NCBI GenBank assembly: GCA_018240405.1
Contig: JAFEFW010000633.1
Location: 1 to 47,471, forward strand
DNA: 47,471 bases
Direction: 5' to 3'
Source: Pseudomonadota bacterium
Lineage (GTDB): Bacteria; Pseudomonadota; Alphaproteobacteria; Acetobacterales; Acetobacteraceae
In this document: piece by piece, positions 26,056 to 34,787 of the stretch
How positions within the stretch are numbered: position 1 is the stretch's first letter
Layout of the letters: each line of letters opens with the position of its first letter
Made by a program: the position numbers and the translations under genes
The notes under the pieces: generated by a model
The model's input: the letters and a program-made list of their open reading frames with translations, nothing else
What the model was told of the DNA's origin: nothing
Database searches by the model: none

Positions 26056-26977
26056 TGCCGCGGTATATCGGGGTCAGGGCAGCATCCGGAAGGCCATCGC
26101 GGCCCTGCTGTTCGTTATGTCTTTGTTAAGTGGTTTTGGTGACGGGGCTATAGGGGCTTCGGCGGGGGAGCGCGCGGACTCTGGTCGCGGTGAGACCTTG
26201 GGCAGAGTCTCGGTGACAGTTGGTGGTCCGGCGCAGGCCGGTTCGCCCGTCATGGCGGGCGAAGGCCCGCCATCCACGCCTTTGCTGCACCACCCGCCGT
26301 CCGTAATTGGGAGCAGCACCGCAAGCCGTGGATGGCGGGCCTCCGCCCGCCATGACGGAGGCGCGCATCCGACAGCCCGCCTTCAGCTCGTCTCGGCACC
26401 AACGCCCCGCACCCAACCGATCCGCCTTCTGATCCTTGGTGACTCCCTCTCCGCCGGCTTCGGCCTGCCGCACGCGGATGGTTTTGAGTCCCAGCTGCAG
26501 GCGGCGCTGAAGGCCAAGGGCTGGAACGTCTCCATCATCGACGGCGCCGTTTCCGGCGACACCTCCGCCGGCGGCCGCGCGCGGCTCGACTGGGTGCTGG
26601 GCGACGGCGCCGATGCGGCCATTGTCGAGCTTGGCGCCAATGACGGGCTGCGTGGCGTCGATCCCAAGGACACGGAAGCGAACCTCGCCGCGATCCTCGA
26701 CGCCCTCGCCGCCCGCGGCATCCCGGTGTTGCTCACCGGCATGTACGCCCCGCCCAATCTCGGCCCCGACTATGGCCAGGCGTTCCGCGCCGTCTACGAT
26801 CGGCTGAGCCAGCGGCCAGGCGTGCTGTTCGATCCGTTCTTCCTCGACGGCGTTGCCGCCAACCGCGACCTCAACCAGCCCGACGGCATGCACCCCAATC
26901 CCGAAGGGGTTAAGCGGATCGTTGCCAGACTCCTGCCTCTCGTGGAAAAACTGCTGGCCGAGGCGAAACCGGCATGA
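26045..26977 (+). CDS. tesA: TesA-type GDSL esterase/lysophospholipase with repeat-encoded linker
   Basis: A 310-residue protein, about 100 longer than usual for TesA. Residues 1-40 resemble a Sec signal peptide (RKAIAALLFV hydrophobic core). The catalytic domain starts near residue 126: the GDSL serine is Ser134 (ILGDSLSAG), followed by the GAND block, and Asp280/His283 in DGMHPN. Between them residues about 60-115 are encoded by a palindromic repeat pair and have no folded-domain features. GGAG 8 nt before the ATG at 26045 sets the start, since later Met codons would lose the basic part of the signal peptide. The mature enzyme should act in the periplasm. Confidence 0.85.
   Translation: MASIAAVYRGQGSIRKAIAALLFVMSLLSGFGDGAIGASAGERADSGRGETLGRVSVTVGGPAQAGSPVMAGEGPPSTPLLHHPPSVIGSSTASRGWRASARHDGGAHPTARLQLVSAPTPRTQPIRLLILGDSLSAGFGLPHADGFESQLQAALKAKGWNVSIIDGAVSGDTSAGGRARLDWVLGDGADAAIVELGANDGLRGVDPKDTEANLAAILDALAARGIPVLLTGMYAPPNLGPDYGQAFRAVYDRLSQRPGVLFDPFFLDGVAANRDLNQPDGMHPNPEGVKRIVARLLPLVEKLLAEAKPA
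26248..26357. repeat. Inverted pair of palindromic repeats inside tesA
   Basis: The arm at 26248-26278 and the arm at 26327-26357 are reverse complements over 31 nt with one mismatch. Each arm is itself palindromic around GGCGGGC/GCCCGCC. The 48-nt spacer also pairs partly near its ends. The pair keeps the tesA frame open. A related solo unit lies at 43318-43342. Confidence 0.85.
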
Positions 26978-26987
26978 GGGCCCGCGC

Positions 26988-27524
26988 ATGAGACTTTTCG
27001 TCGCCCTCGACCTGCCCTGGGCGCTGCGGCAGCAGGTCGCCGCGCTGGCGAATGGCGGAATCCCAGGCGCGCGCTGGGTGCCACCAGACAACTACCACAT
27101 CACGCTGCGCTTCATCGGCGAAACCCCCGGCTATCGCGCCGAGGAAATCGACCTGGCACTGGCCGGCCTGCGCGCCCGCGGCTTTGCGCTGACCCTGACC
27201 GGCCTCGGCACCTTCGCCAAAGGCGGTCGTTCCACTTCACTTTGGGTCGGCGTCGAGCGTAACCCGCAGCTCGACCACCTGCAGAACAAGATCGAGACCG
27301 CGCTGCAGCGCATCGGCCTGGAACCGGAGCGCCGCCGTTTCCAGCCGCATGTCACGCTGGCGCGGCTGGACAATGCGCCCGAAGGCAAGATCGCTTCGTA
27401 TATGCAGGCGCATAACCTGTTCCGCGCGGATCCGGTGCCGGTGGAGCATTTCACCTTGTTCAGTTCACAACTGGGCAAGGAGGCGTCGGTCTATACCGCG
27501 GAAGTCGAGTACGCACTGGCGTGA
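26988..27524 (+). CDS. thpR: RNA 2',3'-cyclic phosphodiesterase
   Basis: A 178-residue member of the 2H phosphoesterase family. The two catalytic HxTL motifs are HITL at 37-40 and HVTL at 121-124, with the expected spacing. The enzyme opens 2',3'-cyclic phosphates on RNA ends to 2'-phosphates and can act as a ligase in vitro. The start at 26988 lies 10 nt after the tesA stop, so the two genes are probably co-transcribed. Confidence 0.92.
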   Translation: MRLFVALDLPWALRQQVAALANGGIPGARWVPPDNYHITLRFIGETPGYRAEEIDLALAGLRARGFALTLTGLGTFAKGGRSTSLWVGVERNPQLDHLQNKIETALQRIGLEPERRRFQPHVTLARLDNAPEGKIASYMQAHNLFRADPVPVEHFTLFSSQLGKEASVYTAEVEYALA

Positions 27525-27565
27525 GTTCTTGACCTTGCCTCCGGGTCCTGTATCACGCCGCCCCC

Positions 27566-28705
27566 ATGCCTGATGCACCGGCGACCACACCTGAGCTGAA
27601 CGGCCTGCGGACTGCCGGATCACCTGTCCTTAGCGTCATCGTGCCGTGCTACAATGAGCGGCCGAACGTCGCGCCGATGATCGACAAGCTGCGGACCGCG
27701 CTGGCCGGCATCGACTGGGAAGTCATCTATGTCGACGACAACAGTCCCGACGGCACCAGCGCGGCGGTACGCGAGATCGCGCGTCAAGACAGCCGCGTGC
27801 GCTGCATCCGCCGTGTCGGCCGCCGCGGCCTGGCCTCGGCAGTCATCGAAGGTGCGCTGTCCTCCTCCGCCGACTACGTCGCAGTCATCGACGGCGACCT
27901 GCAGCACGATGAGACGCGCCTGCCGCTGATGCTGGATGCGCTGCGCAGCGGCCGCTACGACCTTGTCGTCGCCAGCCGTCACGTCGAGGGCGGCGACAAC
28001 GCCGGTCTCGCCAATGCCTGGCGGCACTACCTGTCGGATGGTGGCATCAAGCTGGCGCAATGGTTCCTGCCGGTGAAGCTGACCGACCCCATGAGCGGCT
28101 TCTTCATGCTGCCGCGCCCGCTGTTCGAGGAACTGGCGAAGGCGCTGAACGGGCAGGGCTTCAAGATCCTGCTCGACCTCGTGCTGAGCAGCCCGGAACC
28201 GCTGCGGGTGCAGGAAGTGCCTGCCGGGTTCCGCGAACGCGTGGCCGGCGAGAGCAAGCTGGACGCGCTGGTGATGATGCAATTCGGCGGCCTGCTGCTG
28301 GACAAGATTTTCGGCGGCATCCTGCCGCTGCGCTTCTTCTCCTTCGCGCTGGTCGGTGCCCTGGGCGTGATCGTGCACCTCGTGGTGCTGATCCTCCTGC
28401 GCAAGCTGACGCCGATGAGCTTCGAGACGGAGCAGACAATCGCCACCCTCATCGCCATGGTGTTCAATTTCCAGCTCAACAATCAGATCACCTACCGCGA
28501 CCAGCGGCTGAAAGGCCCGCGGCTCTGGCGCGGGTTGCTGCTGTTTATGATTGTCTGTGGCGTCGGGGCGATCGCCAATATCGGCATCGCTAACTCACTG
28601 TACCTGCAGAATACGCAGTGGACGATCGCTGGGGCGATCGGCGCGGTGATCGGCGTGGTGTGGAACTACGCCGTGTCCTCGACCCTGGTCTGGCGCGCCC
28701 GGTGA
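27566..28705 (+). CDS. Glycosyltransferase family 2 (polyprenyl-phosphate sugar synthase) with GtrA domain
   Basis: A 379-residue protein. Residues about 20-240 form a DPM1-like GT2 domain, with VIVPCYNE, VDDNSPDGT and the DGDLQHDE metal-binding motif. Residues about 255-375 form a GtrA-type four-helix membrane domain with the conserved NFQLNNQITYRD. Such fusions make a polyprenyl-phosphate-linked sugar at the cytoplasmic face and may help flip it. The next gene, overlapping by 4 nt (GTGA), is a GT39-type enzyme that would use the lipid-linked sugar. Which sugar, and which acceptor (lipid A, protein or glycan), is unknown. Confidence 0.9.
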   Translation: MPDAPATTPELNGLRTAGSPVLSVIVPCYNERPNVAPMIDKLRTALAGIDWEVIYVDDNSPDGTSAAVREIARQDSRVRCIRRVGRRGLASAVIEGALSSSADYVAVIDGDLQHDETRLPLMLDALRSGRYDLVVASRHVEGGDNAGLANAWRHYLSDGGIKLAQWFLPVKLTDPMSGFFMLPRPLFEELAKALNGQGFKILLDLVLSSPEPLRVQEVPAGFRERVAGESKLDALVMMQFGGLLLDKIFGGILPLRFFSFALVGALGVIVHLVVLILLRKLTPMSFETEQTIATLIAMVFNFQLNNQITYRDQRLKGPRLWRGLLLFMIVCGVGAIANIGIANSLYLQNTQWTIAGAIGAVIGVVWNYAVSSTLVWRAR

Positions 28706-30132
28706 TACTGGCCGCCGCGGTCGTCGCGGCGGCGACGGTGATCCGGCTATGGGTCGCGGCCAACCTGAAGCTGGCGCCGGATGAAACCTATTACTGGATC
28801 TGGTCGCAGGCGCTGGCGCCCGGCTACCTGGACCATCCCCCAATGGTGGCGCTGTGGATCGCCGCCGGCACCGACCTCACCGGTGTCACGCCGCTCGGTG
28901 TCCGCCTGCTCGGTCCGCTGTCGGCGGCGCTGGCGTCGGGCCTGCTGTTCGACGCCGGGCGGTGCCTGTTCCCCGGCACGCGCGCCGGCACAATCGCCGT
29001 GGTGATGCTGAACGCGACCCTGGTGCTGGGTGCGGGGGCGGTCATCATGACACCGGACGCGCCGTTGCTGGCGTTCTGGATTGCGGCACTGTGGGCAATG
29101 GCACGCCTGCTGGCCTCCGGCCGTGGCGTGTGGTGGCTGGTGGCGGGCGTGTTCGCCGGGCTCGCCAGCCTGAGCAAGTATACCGCCGTTTTTCTATGGA
29201 TCGGTATTGGACTATGGGCCGTCCTGGTTCCCACAGGCCGGGTTTGGCTGCGGCGCTGGCAGCCCTGGGCCGGACTGGGGGCCGGTGCGCTGCTGTTCGT
29301 GCCGGTGCTGGCCTGGAACGCCGCGCATGACTGGGTCGGGCTGCTGAAGCAGGGCGGCCGGGTCGGCACCTGGCAGCCGGCGCGGGCGGCACAGTTCCTG
29401 GGCGAGTTGATCGGCGCACAAGTCGGCTTCGCCACGCCTTGGATCTTCATCCTGTGCATGATCGGGCTGGTTGTCGCCATCCGCCGGATTCGCGACACGC
29501 GCTGGGCGCTGCTGGCGGCACTGTCCGTGCCACCGGTGCTGGTGTTCCTGCAGCACGCCATCGGCGACCGGGTGCAGGGCAACTGGCCGGCGATTATCTA
29601 CCCGGCTCTGGTGCTCGCCGCCGCCGGTTGGCTGGTGGCGCGGGGGCGGCGGGACTGGATCGGCGCCTCGGTCCTGGGCTTTGCGATTACGGCTGTCGTC
29701 TATCTGCAGGCCGTGTTCGGCCTGATCCCGCTGCCGCTGAAGGTGGATCCCATCGCTCTGCGCCTGGGTGGCTGGGACGGGATTGCGCGCGATATGGAAG
29801 CAGCGCGCGTTGCAACGAGCGCTACGTTCATCGCCGCTGACGGCTACGACACCGATAGCGAACTGGCCTGGCACCTGCCGGCTGGCGTCACGGTTGTCGG
29901 CGTCGATCCGCGTTGGGCGCTGTTCCGCCTGCCGCCGGCTTCGATCGGCGGGCAGGTCGGGGTATTGCTGCGTGATTCCGGTCGGTCGGAACCGCCTGAC
30001 CCGGCGACATGGGCGGAGGCGGTGAAGATTGGCGCCCTGGTCCGGCCGGGCGCGCCGCGCGAGTATAATGTTTATCGGGTTGTTGCCGCGGCGCGGCCGC
30101 CGGTGGCGGTCCGGTTGCCGCACCGGCATTGA
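28702..30132 (+). CDS. Glycosyltransferase family 39 (ArnT/PMT-like) integral membrane protein
   Basis: A 476-residue protein with ten or more membrane spans. Early on it has LAPDETYYWIWSQ, followed by the DHPP segment. The Asp-Glu pair in the first periplasmic loop is the catalytic site of the PMT/ArnT family. These enzymes transfer a sugar from polyprenyl phosphate to lipid A, protein or glycan in the periplasm. The GTG start at 28702 overlaps the stop of the GT2-GtrA gene as GTGA. The frame is open further upstream inside that gene, but the overlap start is the sensible one. Confidence 0.87.
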   Translation: MILAAAVVAAATVIRLWVAANLKLAPDETYYWIWSQALAPGYLDHPPMVALWIAAGTDLTGVTPLGVRLLGPLSAALASGLLFDAGRCLFPGTRAGTIAVVMLNATLVLGAGAVIMTPDAPLLAFWIAALWAMARLLASGRGVWWLVAGVFAGLASLSKYTAVFLWIGIGLWAVLVPTGRVWLRRWQPWAGLGAGALLFVPVLAWNAAHDWVGLLKQGGRVGTWQPARAAQFLGELIGAQVGFATPWIFILCMIGLVVAIRRIRDTRWALLAALSVPPVLVFLQHAIGDRVQGNWPAIIYPALVLAAAGWLVARGRRDWIGASVLGFAITAVVYLQAVFGLIPLPLKVDPIALRLGGWDGIARDMEAARVATSATFIAADGYDTDSELAWHLPAGVTVVGVDPRWALFRLPPASIGGQVGVLLRDSGRSEPPDPATWAEAVKIGALVRPGAPREYNVYRVVAAARPPVAVRLPHRH

Positions 30133-30525
30133 AGTGCTTCCGCAGTGCGCGACCGCGGCCGTGCGTACCGGCGCCGCCGGACTTTGCGGCAAGCACCGCT
30201 GGTTTCACGCGGAGATGCGCGGAGCCGCGGAGGGCCGCAGAGGATTTATTGGCGGGTGCGGCTGCACCGTCAGTGCCAAGCGGCCCGCGGCGTTGCTCGA
30301 GGATGCTCCGCGGCCCCCGCGCCTCCGCGTACCTCCGCGTGAAATAACCAGCGGTGCCACAGGCAACCGCGGCGCCTGTGAGGTCCGGGCCCACGGCCTC
30401 CTGTCCTGCATCGACTCCGCTTTTCTTGCGGCGCGTTATCTGCCCTAATGCAAATGGGCAGAGCCGAAACAACGAAGCGGCATGCCCGTGCCAGGCGATA
30501 GTCGCCGGTCCAAGGGAGGTAAGCC
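30133..30525. other. Intergenic between the glycosyltransferases and the P450 operon
   Basis: About 390 nt filled mostly by the long inverted repeat at 30194-30356. The last 40 nt carry the ribosome-binding site of the P450 gene. No gene was recognised. Confidence 0.6.
30194..30356. repeat. Long imperfect inverted repeat of 'cgcggag' units
   Basis: The left arm (30194-30233) begins CACCGCTGGTTTCACGCGGA and the right arm (30306-30356) ends with its imperfect reverse complement, TCCGCGTGAAATAACCAGCG plus GTG. Both arms are runs of CGCGGAG-like units. The spacer of about 70 nt has no recognised content. The element could fold as one long hairpin in RNA. Confidence 0.8.
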
Positions 30526-31785
30526 ATGAACGCTCCGGTCAGCGCCCTCGCGCACGTCGATCCCTACACGCTGTCGCTGGACCAGATCGACGTCAGCAAC
30601 CCGTACCTCTACCAGGACGACACCTGGCGGCCGTGGTTTGAACGCCTGCGCCGCGAGGACCCGGTGCACAAGACCGAGAACGGGATGTACGGCGCCTATT
30701 GGTCGATCACCCGCTACAAGGACATCCTGGCGGTCGACAGCAACCATGAAGCGTTCTCCTCCGACGCCTATATGGGCGGCATTGTGCTGCGCGACCTGCC
30801 GGTGGACATGCGCCGGCCCAGCTTCATCTCCATGGACCCGCCGAAGCACGATGAGCAGCGGAAGACCGTCTCGCCGATCGTGGCGCCGGGCAATCTGGCG
30901 AAGATGCAGGAGACGATCCGGGAACGCACGATCCGCATCCTGGACTCACTGCCGCGCGGCGAGGTGTTCGACTGGGTCGATCTGGTCTCCGTCGAACTGA
31001 CCACGATGATGCTGGCGACGCTGTTCGACTTCCCGTTCGAGGAGCGGCGCAAGCTGACCTACTGGTCCAACGTCGCCACCGCCAACACCCGCGCCGGCAC
31101 CGAGGTCGATTCAGAAGCGACCCGGAACCGCATTCTCGACGTCGCAATGGAGGAGTTCAAGGCACTGTGGGAGGAGCGGGCGAAGCAGGACCCGCGCCCC
31201 GACTTGATTTCAATGCTCGCGCACGGCGAGGCGACGCGTGACCTGCCGTCACGGCCGCATGAGTTCATGGGCAACATCATGCTGCTGGTCGTCGGCGGCA
31301 ACGACACAACGCGCAATTCGATGTCCGGCAGCCTGCTGGCGCTGAACCAGTTCCCGGACGAGTACCGCAAGCTGAAGGAAAATCCGGGCCTGGTGCCGAG
31401 CATGATCCCGGAGGTGATCCGCTGGCAGACGCCGGTGATCCACATGCGCCGCACGGCTATGCGCGACGTCGAGTTCGGCGGCAAGACGATCCGCAAGGGC
31501 GACAAGGTGGCGATGTGGTACATCTCCGGCAACCGGGATGAGGAGGCGATCGAGCGGCCGGACGACTTCATCATAGACCGGGCGCGGCCGCGGCAGCATC
31601 TGTCATTCGGCTTCGGCATCCATCGCTGCGTCGGCAACCGCCTGGCAGAGATGCAGTTGATGGTGCTGTGGGAGGAAATCCTGAAGCGCGACTGGCCGAT
31701 GATCGAGGTGATGGGACCGCCGGTGCGGACCTACTCTAATCTGTTGCGGTCGATCAGCAGCCTGCCTGTCCGTATCCCTGCCTGA
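30526..31785 (+). CDS. Cytochrome P450, CYP153-like
   Basis: A 419-residue soluble P450. The I-helix is VGGNDTTRNS, the K-helix ExxR is EVIR, and the heme-binding segment FGFGIHRCVGNRLAE has the thiolate Cys368. The I-helix wording, IRWQTPVIHMRRTA and SGNRDEEAIERP are close to bacterial CYP153 terminal alkane/fatty-acid hydroxylases. A terpene or steroid P450 of a neighbouring family is possible. GGGAGGT sits 5 nt before the ATG. No ferredoxin or ferredoxin reductase gene is adjacent, so redox partners must come from elsewhere. It heads an operon with a CoA ligase and an epoxide-hydrolase-like protein. Confidence 0.88.
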   Translation: MNAPVSALAHVDPYTLSLDQIDVSNPYLYQDDTWRPWFERLRREDPVHKTENGMYGAYWSITRYKDILAVDSNHEAFSSDAYMGGIVLRDLPVDMRRPSFISMDPPKHDEQRKTVSPIVAPGNLAKMQETIRERTIRILDSLPRGEVFDWVDLVSVELTTMMLATLFDFPFEERRKLTYWSNVATANTRAGTEVDSEATRNRILDVAMEEFKALWEERAKQDPRPDLISMLAHGEATRDLPSRPHEFMGNIMLLVVGGNDTTRNSMSGSLLALNQFPDEYRKLKENPGLVPSMIPEVIRWQTPVIHMRRTAMRDVEFGGKTIRKGDKVAMWYISGNRDEEAIERPDDFIIDRARPRQHLSFGFGIHRCVGNRLAEMQLMVLWEEILKRDWPMIEVMGPPVRTYSNLLRSISSLPVRIPA

Positions 31786-31801
31786 CGCCGGGGGAACTGC
31801 C

Positions 31802-33316
31802 ATGTCGATTCCGTACTACGATGCCGTTTCGCATCATGCGGCGCGGCATCCGGACCGGCTTGCGACCTATGACCTGCACACTGGGCGAAAGCACACGTAC
31901 CGTGTCTTTAACGAACGCATCGACCGCCTGGCTGGCACGTTCCGCACCCGGTACGGCGTAGCGCGCGGCGACCGTATCGCGGTGCTGGCGCCGAATGGGA
32001 CCGATACCTTCGATGTGCAATTCGCCTGCGCCCGCCTGGGTGCGATCCTTGTGCCGCTGAACTGGCGGCTGGCGCAGGCGGAACTGCAAGGCATCCTCGC
32101 CGACTGCGCACCGAAACTTCTGGTCTACGATGTCGACTTCGCCGAACGGGGCGAGGCGCTGGCGCAGGCATGCAGTATTCCGCACAGCCTGAGCGAGGGG
32201 GCGCCGTTCGAAGCGGCTGCCTTCGACGGGCCGTGGCTTGGCGAACCGGTGGCGGCGACGCACGACGACATCGCGGTGATCCTGTACACCTCCGGCACGA
32301 CCGGGCGGCCGAAAGGGGTGATGATCTCGCACGGAATGAACTTCTGGAACACCGTGCACAGCATGCAATACGCTGGCGTTGGCCCGGACACGGTGTTTCT
32401 GTGCCAGTTGCCTCTGTTCCACACCGGTGGCCTGAACGTCTTCTCCTATCCGGCGTTCCAGTGCGGCGGCAGTGTCGTTGTGCAGCGGTCCTTCGACGCC
32501 GGCGAGTCGCTGCGCCTGATTGGCGACCCGGCCGAGGGGATCACGCATATCCTGTGTGTGCCGGCGAATTTCCAGTTCATGGCGGCGCATCCGGACTTCG
32601 CCCTGACCAATGTCGGCCGGCTGACCTATGCCGGCGTCGGCGGGGCCCCGACGCCGGTTGCCATTCTGCAAACGTGGGAGGCACGGGGCCTTGTGCTGCA
32701 GCAAGTTTATGGCATGACCGAAACGAGCCCGCTGATGCTGATGCTGGACAAGCAGGACGCCATCCGCAAGGTCGGTTCCGCCGGCAAGCCAGTGCTGCAC
32801 ACCGGTATCCGCCTCGTCAGCGAGGACGGCAAGGACGTGTCGCCCGGCACCATCGGCGAGATCTGGGTGAAGGGCCCGGCGATCACCAAGGGCTACTGGC
32901 AGCAGCCGGAAACGACTGCCGCGGCCTTCACCGACGGCTGGCTGCATACCGGCGACGCGGCGACCATGGATGAGGAAGGATTCTACTACATCGTCGATCG
33001 CTGGAAAGACATGTATATCTCCGGTGGCGAAAACGTCTATCCGGCAGAAGTCGAGAACGTGCTGTATCAGCACGAGGCCATCGCCGAAGCCGCGATCATC
33101 GGCGTGGCCAATCCGCGATGGGGGGAGGTCGGCCGCGCCGTGGTGGTGGTGAAGCCGGGCAAGCTGCTGACCGAGGACGACGTCGTGGCGCATTGCGCCC
33201 GCAACCTTGCTCGTTACAAGCTGCCTCACTCCGTCGTCTTCACCGACGCCCTGCCACGCAACGCGACAGGCAAGGTGCACAAGCCGACGCTGCGGCAGCA
33301 ATTCGGCGAGGCCTGA
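31802..33316 (+). CDS. Acyl-CoA synthetase (class I adenylate-forming ligase)
   Basis: A 504-residue ANL enzyme. The phosphate-binding loop is YTSGTTGRPKGV. Further core motifs are YGMTETSP, GWLHTGD and DRWKDMYISGGENVYP, followed by the C-terminal catalytic Lys region ATGKVHK. It would activate a carboxylic acid as acyl-AMP and then acyl-CoA. The acid may be the product of the P450 step (16 nt upstream) after further oxidation. The chain-length range is not readable. Confidence 0.92.
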   Translation: MSIPYYDAVSHHAARHPDRLATYDLHTGRKHTYRVFNERIDRLAGTFRTRYGVARGDRIAVLAPNGTDTFDVQFACARLGAILVPLNWRLAQAELQGILADCAPKLLVYDVDFAERGEALAQACSIPHSLSEGAPFEAAAFDGPWLGEPVAATHDDIAVILYTSGTTGRPKGVMISHGMNFWNTVHSMQYAGVGPDTVFLCQLPLFHTGGLNVFSYPAFQCGGSVVVQRSFDAGESLRLIGDPAEGITHILCVPANFQFMAAHPDFALTNVGRLTYAGVGGAPTPVAILQTWEARGLVLQQVYGMTETSPLMLMLDKQDAIRKVGSAGKPVLHTGIRLVSEDGKDVSPGTIGEIWVKGPAITKGYWQQPETTAAAFTDGWLHTGDAATMDEEGFYYIVDRWKDMYISGGENVYPAEVENVLYQHEAIAEAAIIGVANPRWGEVGRAVVVVKPGKLLTEDDVVAHCARNLARYKLPHSVVFTDALPRNATGKVHKPTLRQQFGEA

Positions 33317-33319
33317 GTC

Positions 33320-34351
33320 ATGCACTTCCCGATCACCGAACATGTAGTGAAGACCAGCCGCCACACCACGTTCTACCTGGCCTGCGGTCGGCCGGACGCG
33401 ACGCCGCTGATCTTCGTGCATGGCTGGCCCGAACTCTCCATCTCCTGGCGCCACCAGCTTCCCGTCTTCGCCGCGCTCGGCTTCCGCTGCCTGGCGCCCG
33501 ACATGCGTGGCTACGGCCGCTCCAGCGTCTATGCGACCCACCAGGACTACGCGCTGGAGAACAGCGTGCGCGACATGCTGGAATTGCTGGAGGAGGGGAC
33601 CAAGCACAGCAAGGCCGTGTGGGTCGGGCATGACTGGGGCGCGCCTGTGGTGTGGTCGATCGGCAGCCATCATCCGGAGCACTGCCACGGCATCGCCAAT
33701 CTGTGCGTGCCGTATATCCCGGATGGCTTTGCGGTCGAAACGATCGCGCCGCTGGTCGATCGGCGAATCTACCCGGAGGATCAGTTCCCCGTAGGCCAGT
33801 GGGAATACCAGTTGTTCTACCGTGAGAATTTTCCCGCCGCCTGCGCCGGGTTCGAGGCCAATGTGCCAGCGACGGTAAAGGCGCTGTTCCGTAAGGGCAA
33901 CGCCTCGGCCAAAGGGCAACCGTCGCGCACGGCACTGGTGCGGCGCGACGGCGGCTGGTTCGGCGGTGCGGGCGTGGCGCCGGACGTGCCGGCGGACCCG
34001 GATGTTGTCAGCGAGGCAGACCTGGCGGCCTATATTGCCGCGCTGACGCGCAACGGGTTCTTCGGACCGGATTCCTGGTACATGAATGCCGATTGGAACA
34101 TGGCCTATGCGCGGCAGGCAAAGGACGGCGGACGACTGTCGCTGCCGGTGCTGTTCCTGCACGGCGCCTTTGACTACACCTGTGAAACGATCGATTCGCG
34201 CCTGGCGGAACCGATGCGCGCGGCCTGCAGCGACCTGACCGAGGTCGTGGTGAAGTCCGGCCATTGGATGGCGCAGGAGAAGCCGGTTGAGGTGAACGCG
34301 GCGCTGGCGAAGTGGCTGGCGGCGAAGGTACCGGCGGTTTGGGTGGGGTAG
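33320..34351 (+). CDS. Alpha/beta hydrolase, epoxide-hydrolase-like
   Basis: A 343-residue protein. The HGWP oxyanion motif lies near residue 35 and the nucleophile is Asp105 in GHDWGAP. The catalytic His is His315 in KSGHWMAQEKP. An Asp nucleophile with HGWP is the epoxide hydrolase/haloalkane dehalogenase pattern rather than an esterase pattern. It follows the CoA ligase by 3 nt and would open an epoxide formed by the P450. A broken second copy of its 3' end lies at 36879-36985. Confidence 0.85.
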   Translation: MHFPITEHVVKTSRHTTFYLACGRPDATPLIFVHGWPELSISWRHQLPVFAALGFRCLAPDMRGYGRSSVYATHQDYALENSVRDMLELLEEGTKHSKAVWVGHDWGAPVVWSIGSHHPEHCHGIANLCVPYIPDGFAVETIAPLVDRRIYPEDQFPVGQWEYQLFYRENFPAACAGFEANVPATVKALFRKGNASAKGQPSRTALVRRDGGWFGGAGVAPDVPADPDVVSEADLAAYIAALTRNGFFGPDSWYMNADWNMAYARQAKDGGRLSLPVLFLHGAFDYTCETIDSRLAEPMRAACSDLTEVVVKSGHWMAQEKPVEVNAALAKWLAAKVPAVWVG

Positions 34352-34364
34352 CGACCAGCCAAAT

Positions 34365-34490
34365 GCGACCGCGCTCCCGATCCGCTGTCGGCGGCTTGTC
34401 ACCGTGGCGACAGCCGTCGGCGAAGATCTGCGTGTCATCAGCCTTCGCAAAGCCAATGCGAAAGCGATGAAGCGTGATGAAGGGAGCTAA
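34365..34490 (+). pseudogene. brnT: brnT toxin remnant (C-terminal part)
   Basis: The frame RRLVTVATAVGEDLRVISLR continuing KANAKAMKRDEGS to TAA at 34488 matches the C-terminus of BrnT ribonuclease toxins, where RxISxRKAN is the family hallmark. The N-terminal part is missing, because the preceding bases belong to the end of the hydrolase gene. The partner antitoxin frame begins inside its last codons, as in intact brnTA loci. Confidence 0.65.
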
Positions 34491-34775
34491 GGACAGTACC
34501 GGGTCTCGCCCGGATGGCGGCAATCCGGAACTGTAGGCGACTGATTTTGCACGCAGTCGACTAGCGGTTGAGGTCCTTCCGCGGTTCATCGGCGAGCGGG
34601 CGACGCAGGAACTTGTGCGACGTGGGCGCGGCCGGCCAGTAAGGTCTGACAGGAAGTCAGCCAGAACCTCCGGCTCGATGCGGAGGTTCTGGAGGCCTAC
34701 CAGCGCGCTGGGTCGGGCTGGCAGGCGCGGATCAATCGGGTGCCGCGCGAGCATATGCCAACCGAACGCAAGTAG
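34477..34775 (+). pseudogene. brnA: brnA antitoxin pseudogene (internal stop plus frameshift)
   Basis: From the ATG at 34477 the frame reads MKGAKDSTGSRPDGGNPEL, then TAG at 34534 where BrnA relatives usually have Trp. It continues ATDFARSRLAVEVLPRFIGE up to RRGRGRPVRSDRK near 34655. The homology then moves to another frame: LRLDAEVLEAYQRAGSGWQA, RINR and on to TAG at 34773. The last part is the BrnA DNA-binding tail (LDxDVLEAxxAxGxGWQxRIN). Two independent lesions mark it as dead. It overlaps the brnT remnant, the native gene order. Confidence 0.7.
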
Positions 34776-34787
34776 CACATCCGGTCC

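Noticed and set aside
31754-34456. 900-codon open frame on the minus strand
   Set aside because: It runs antisense to the well-supported CoA ligase and hydrolase genes, has no recognisable domain, and mirrors their codon bias; a high-GC shadow.
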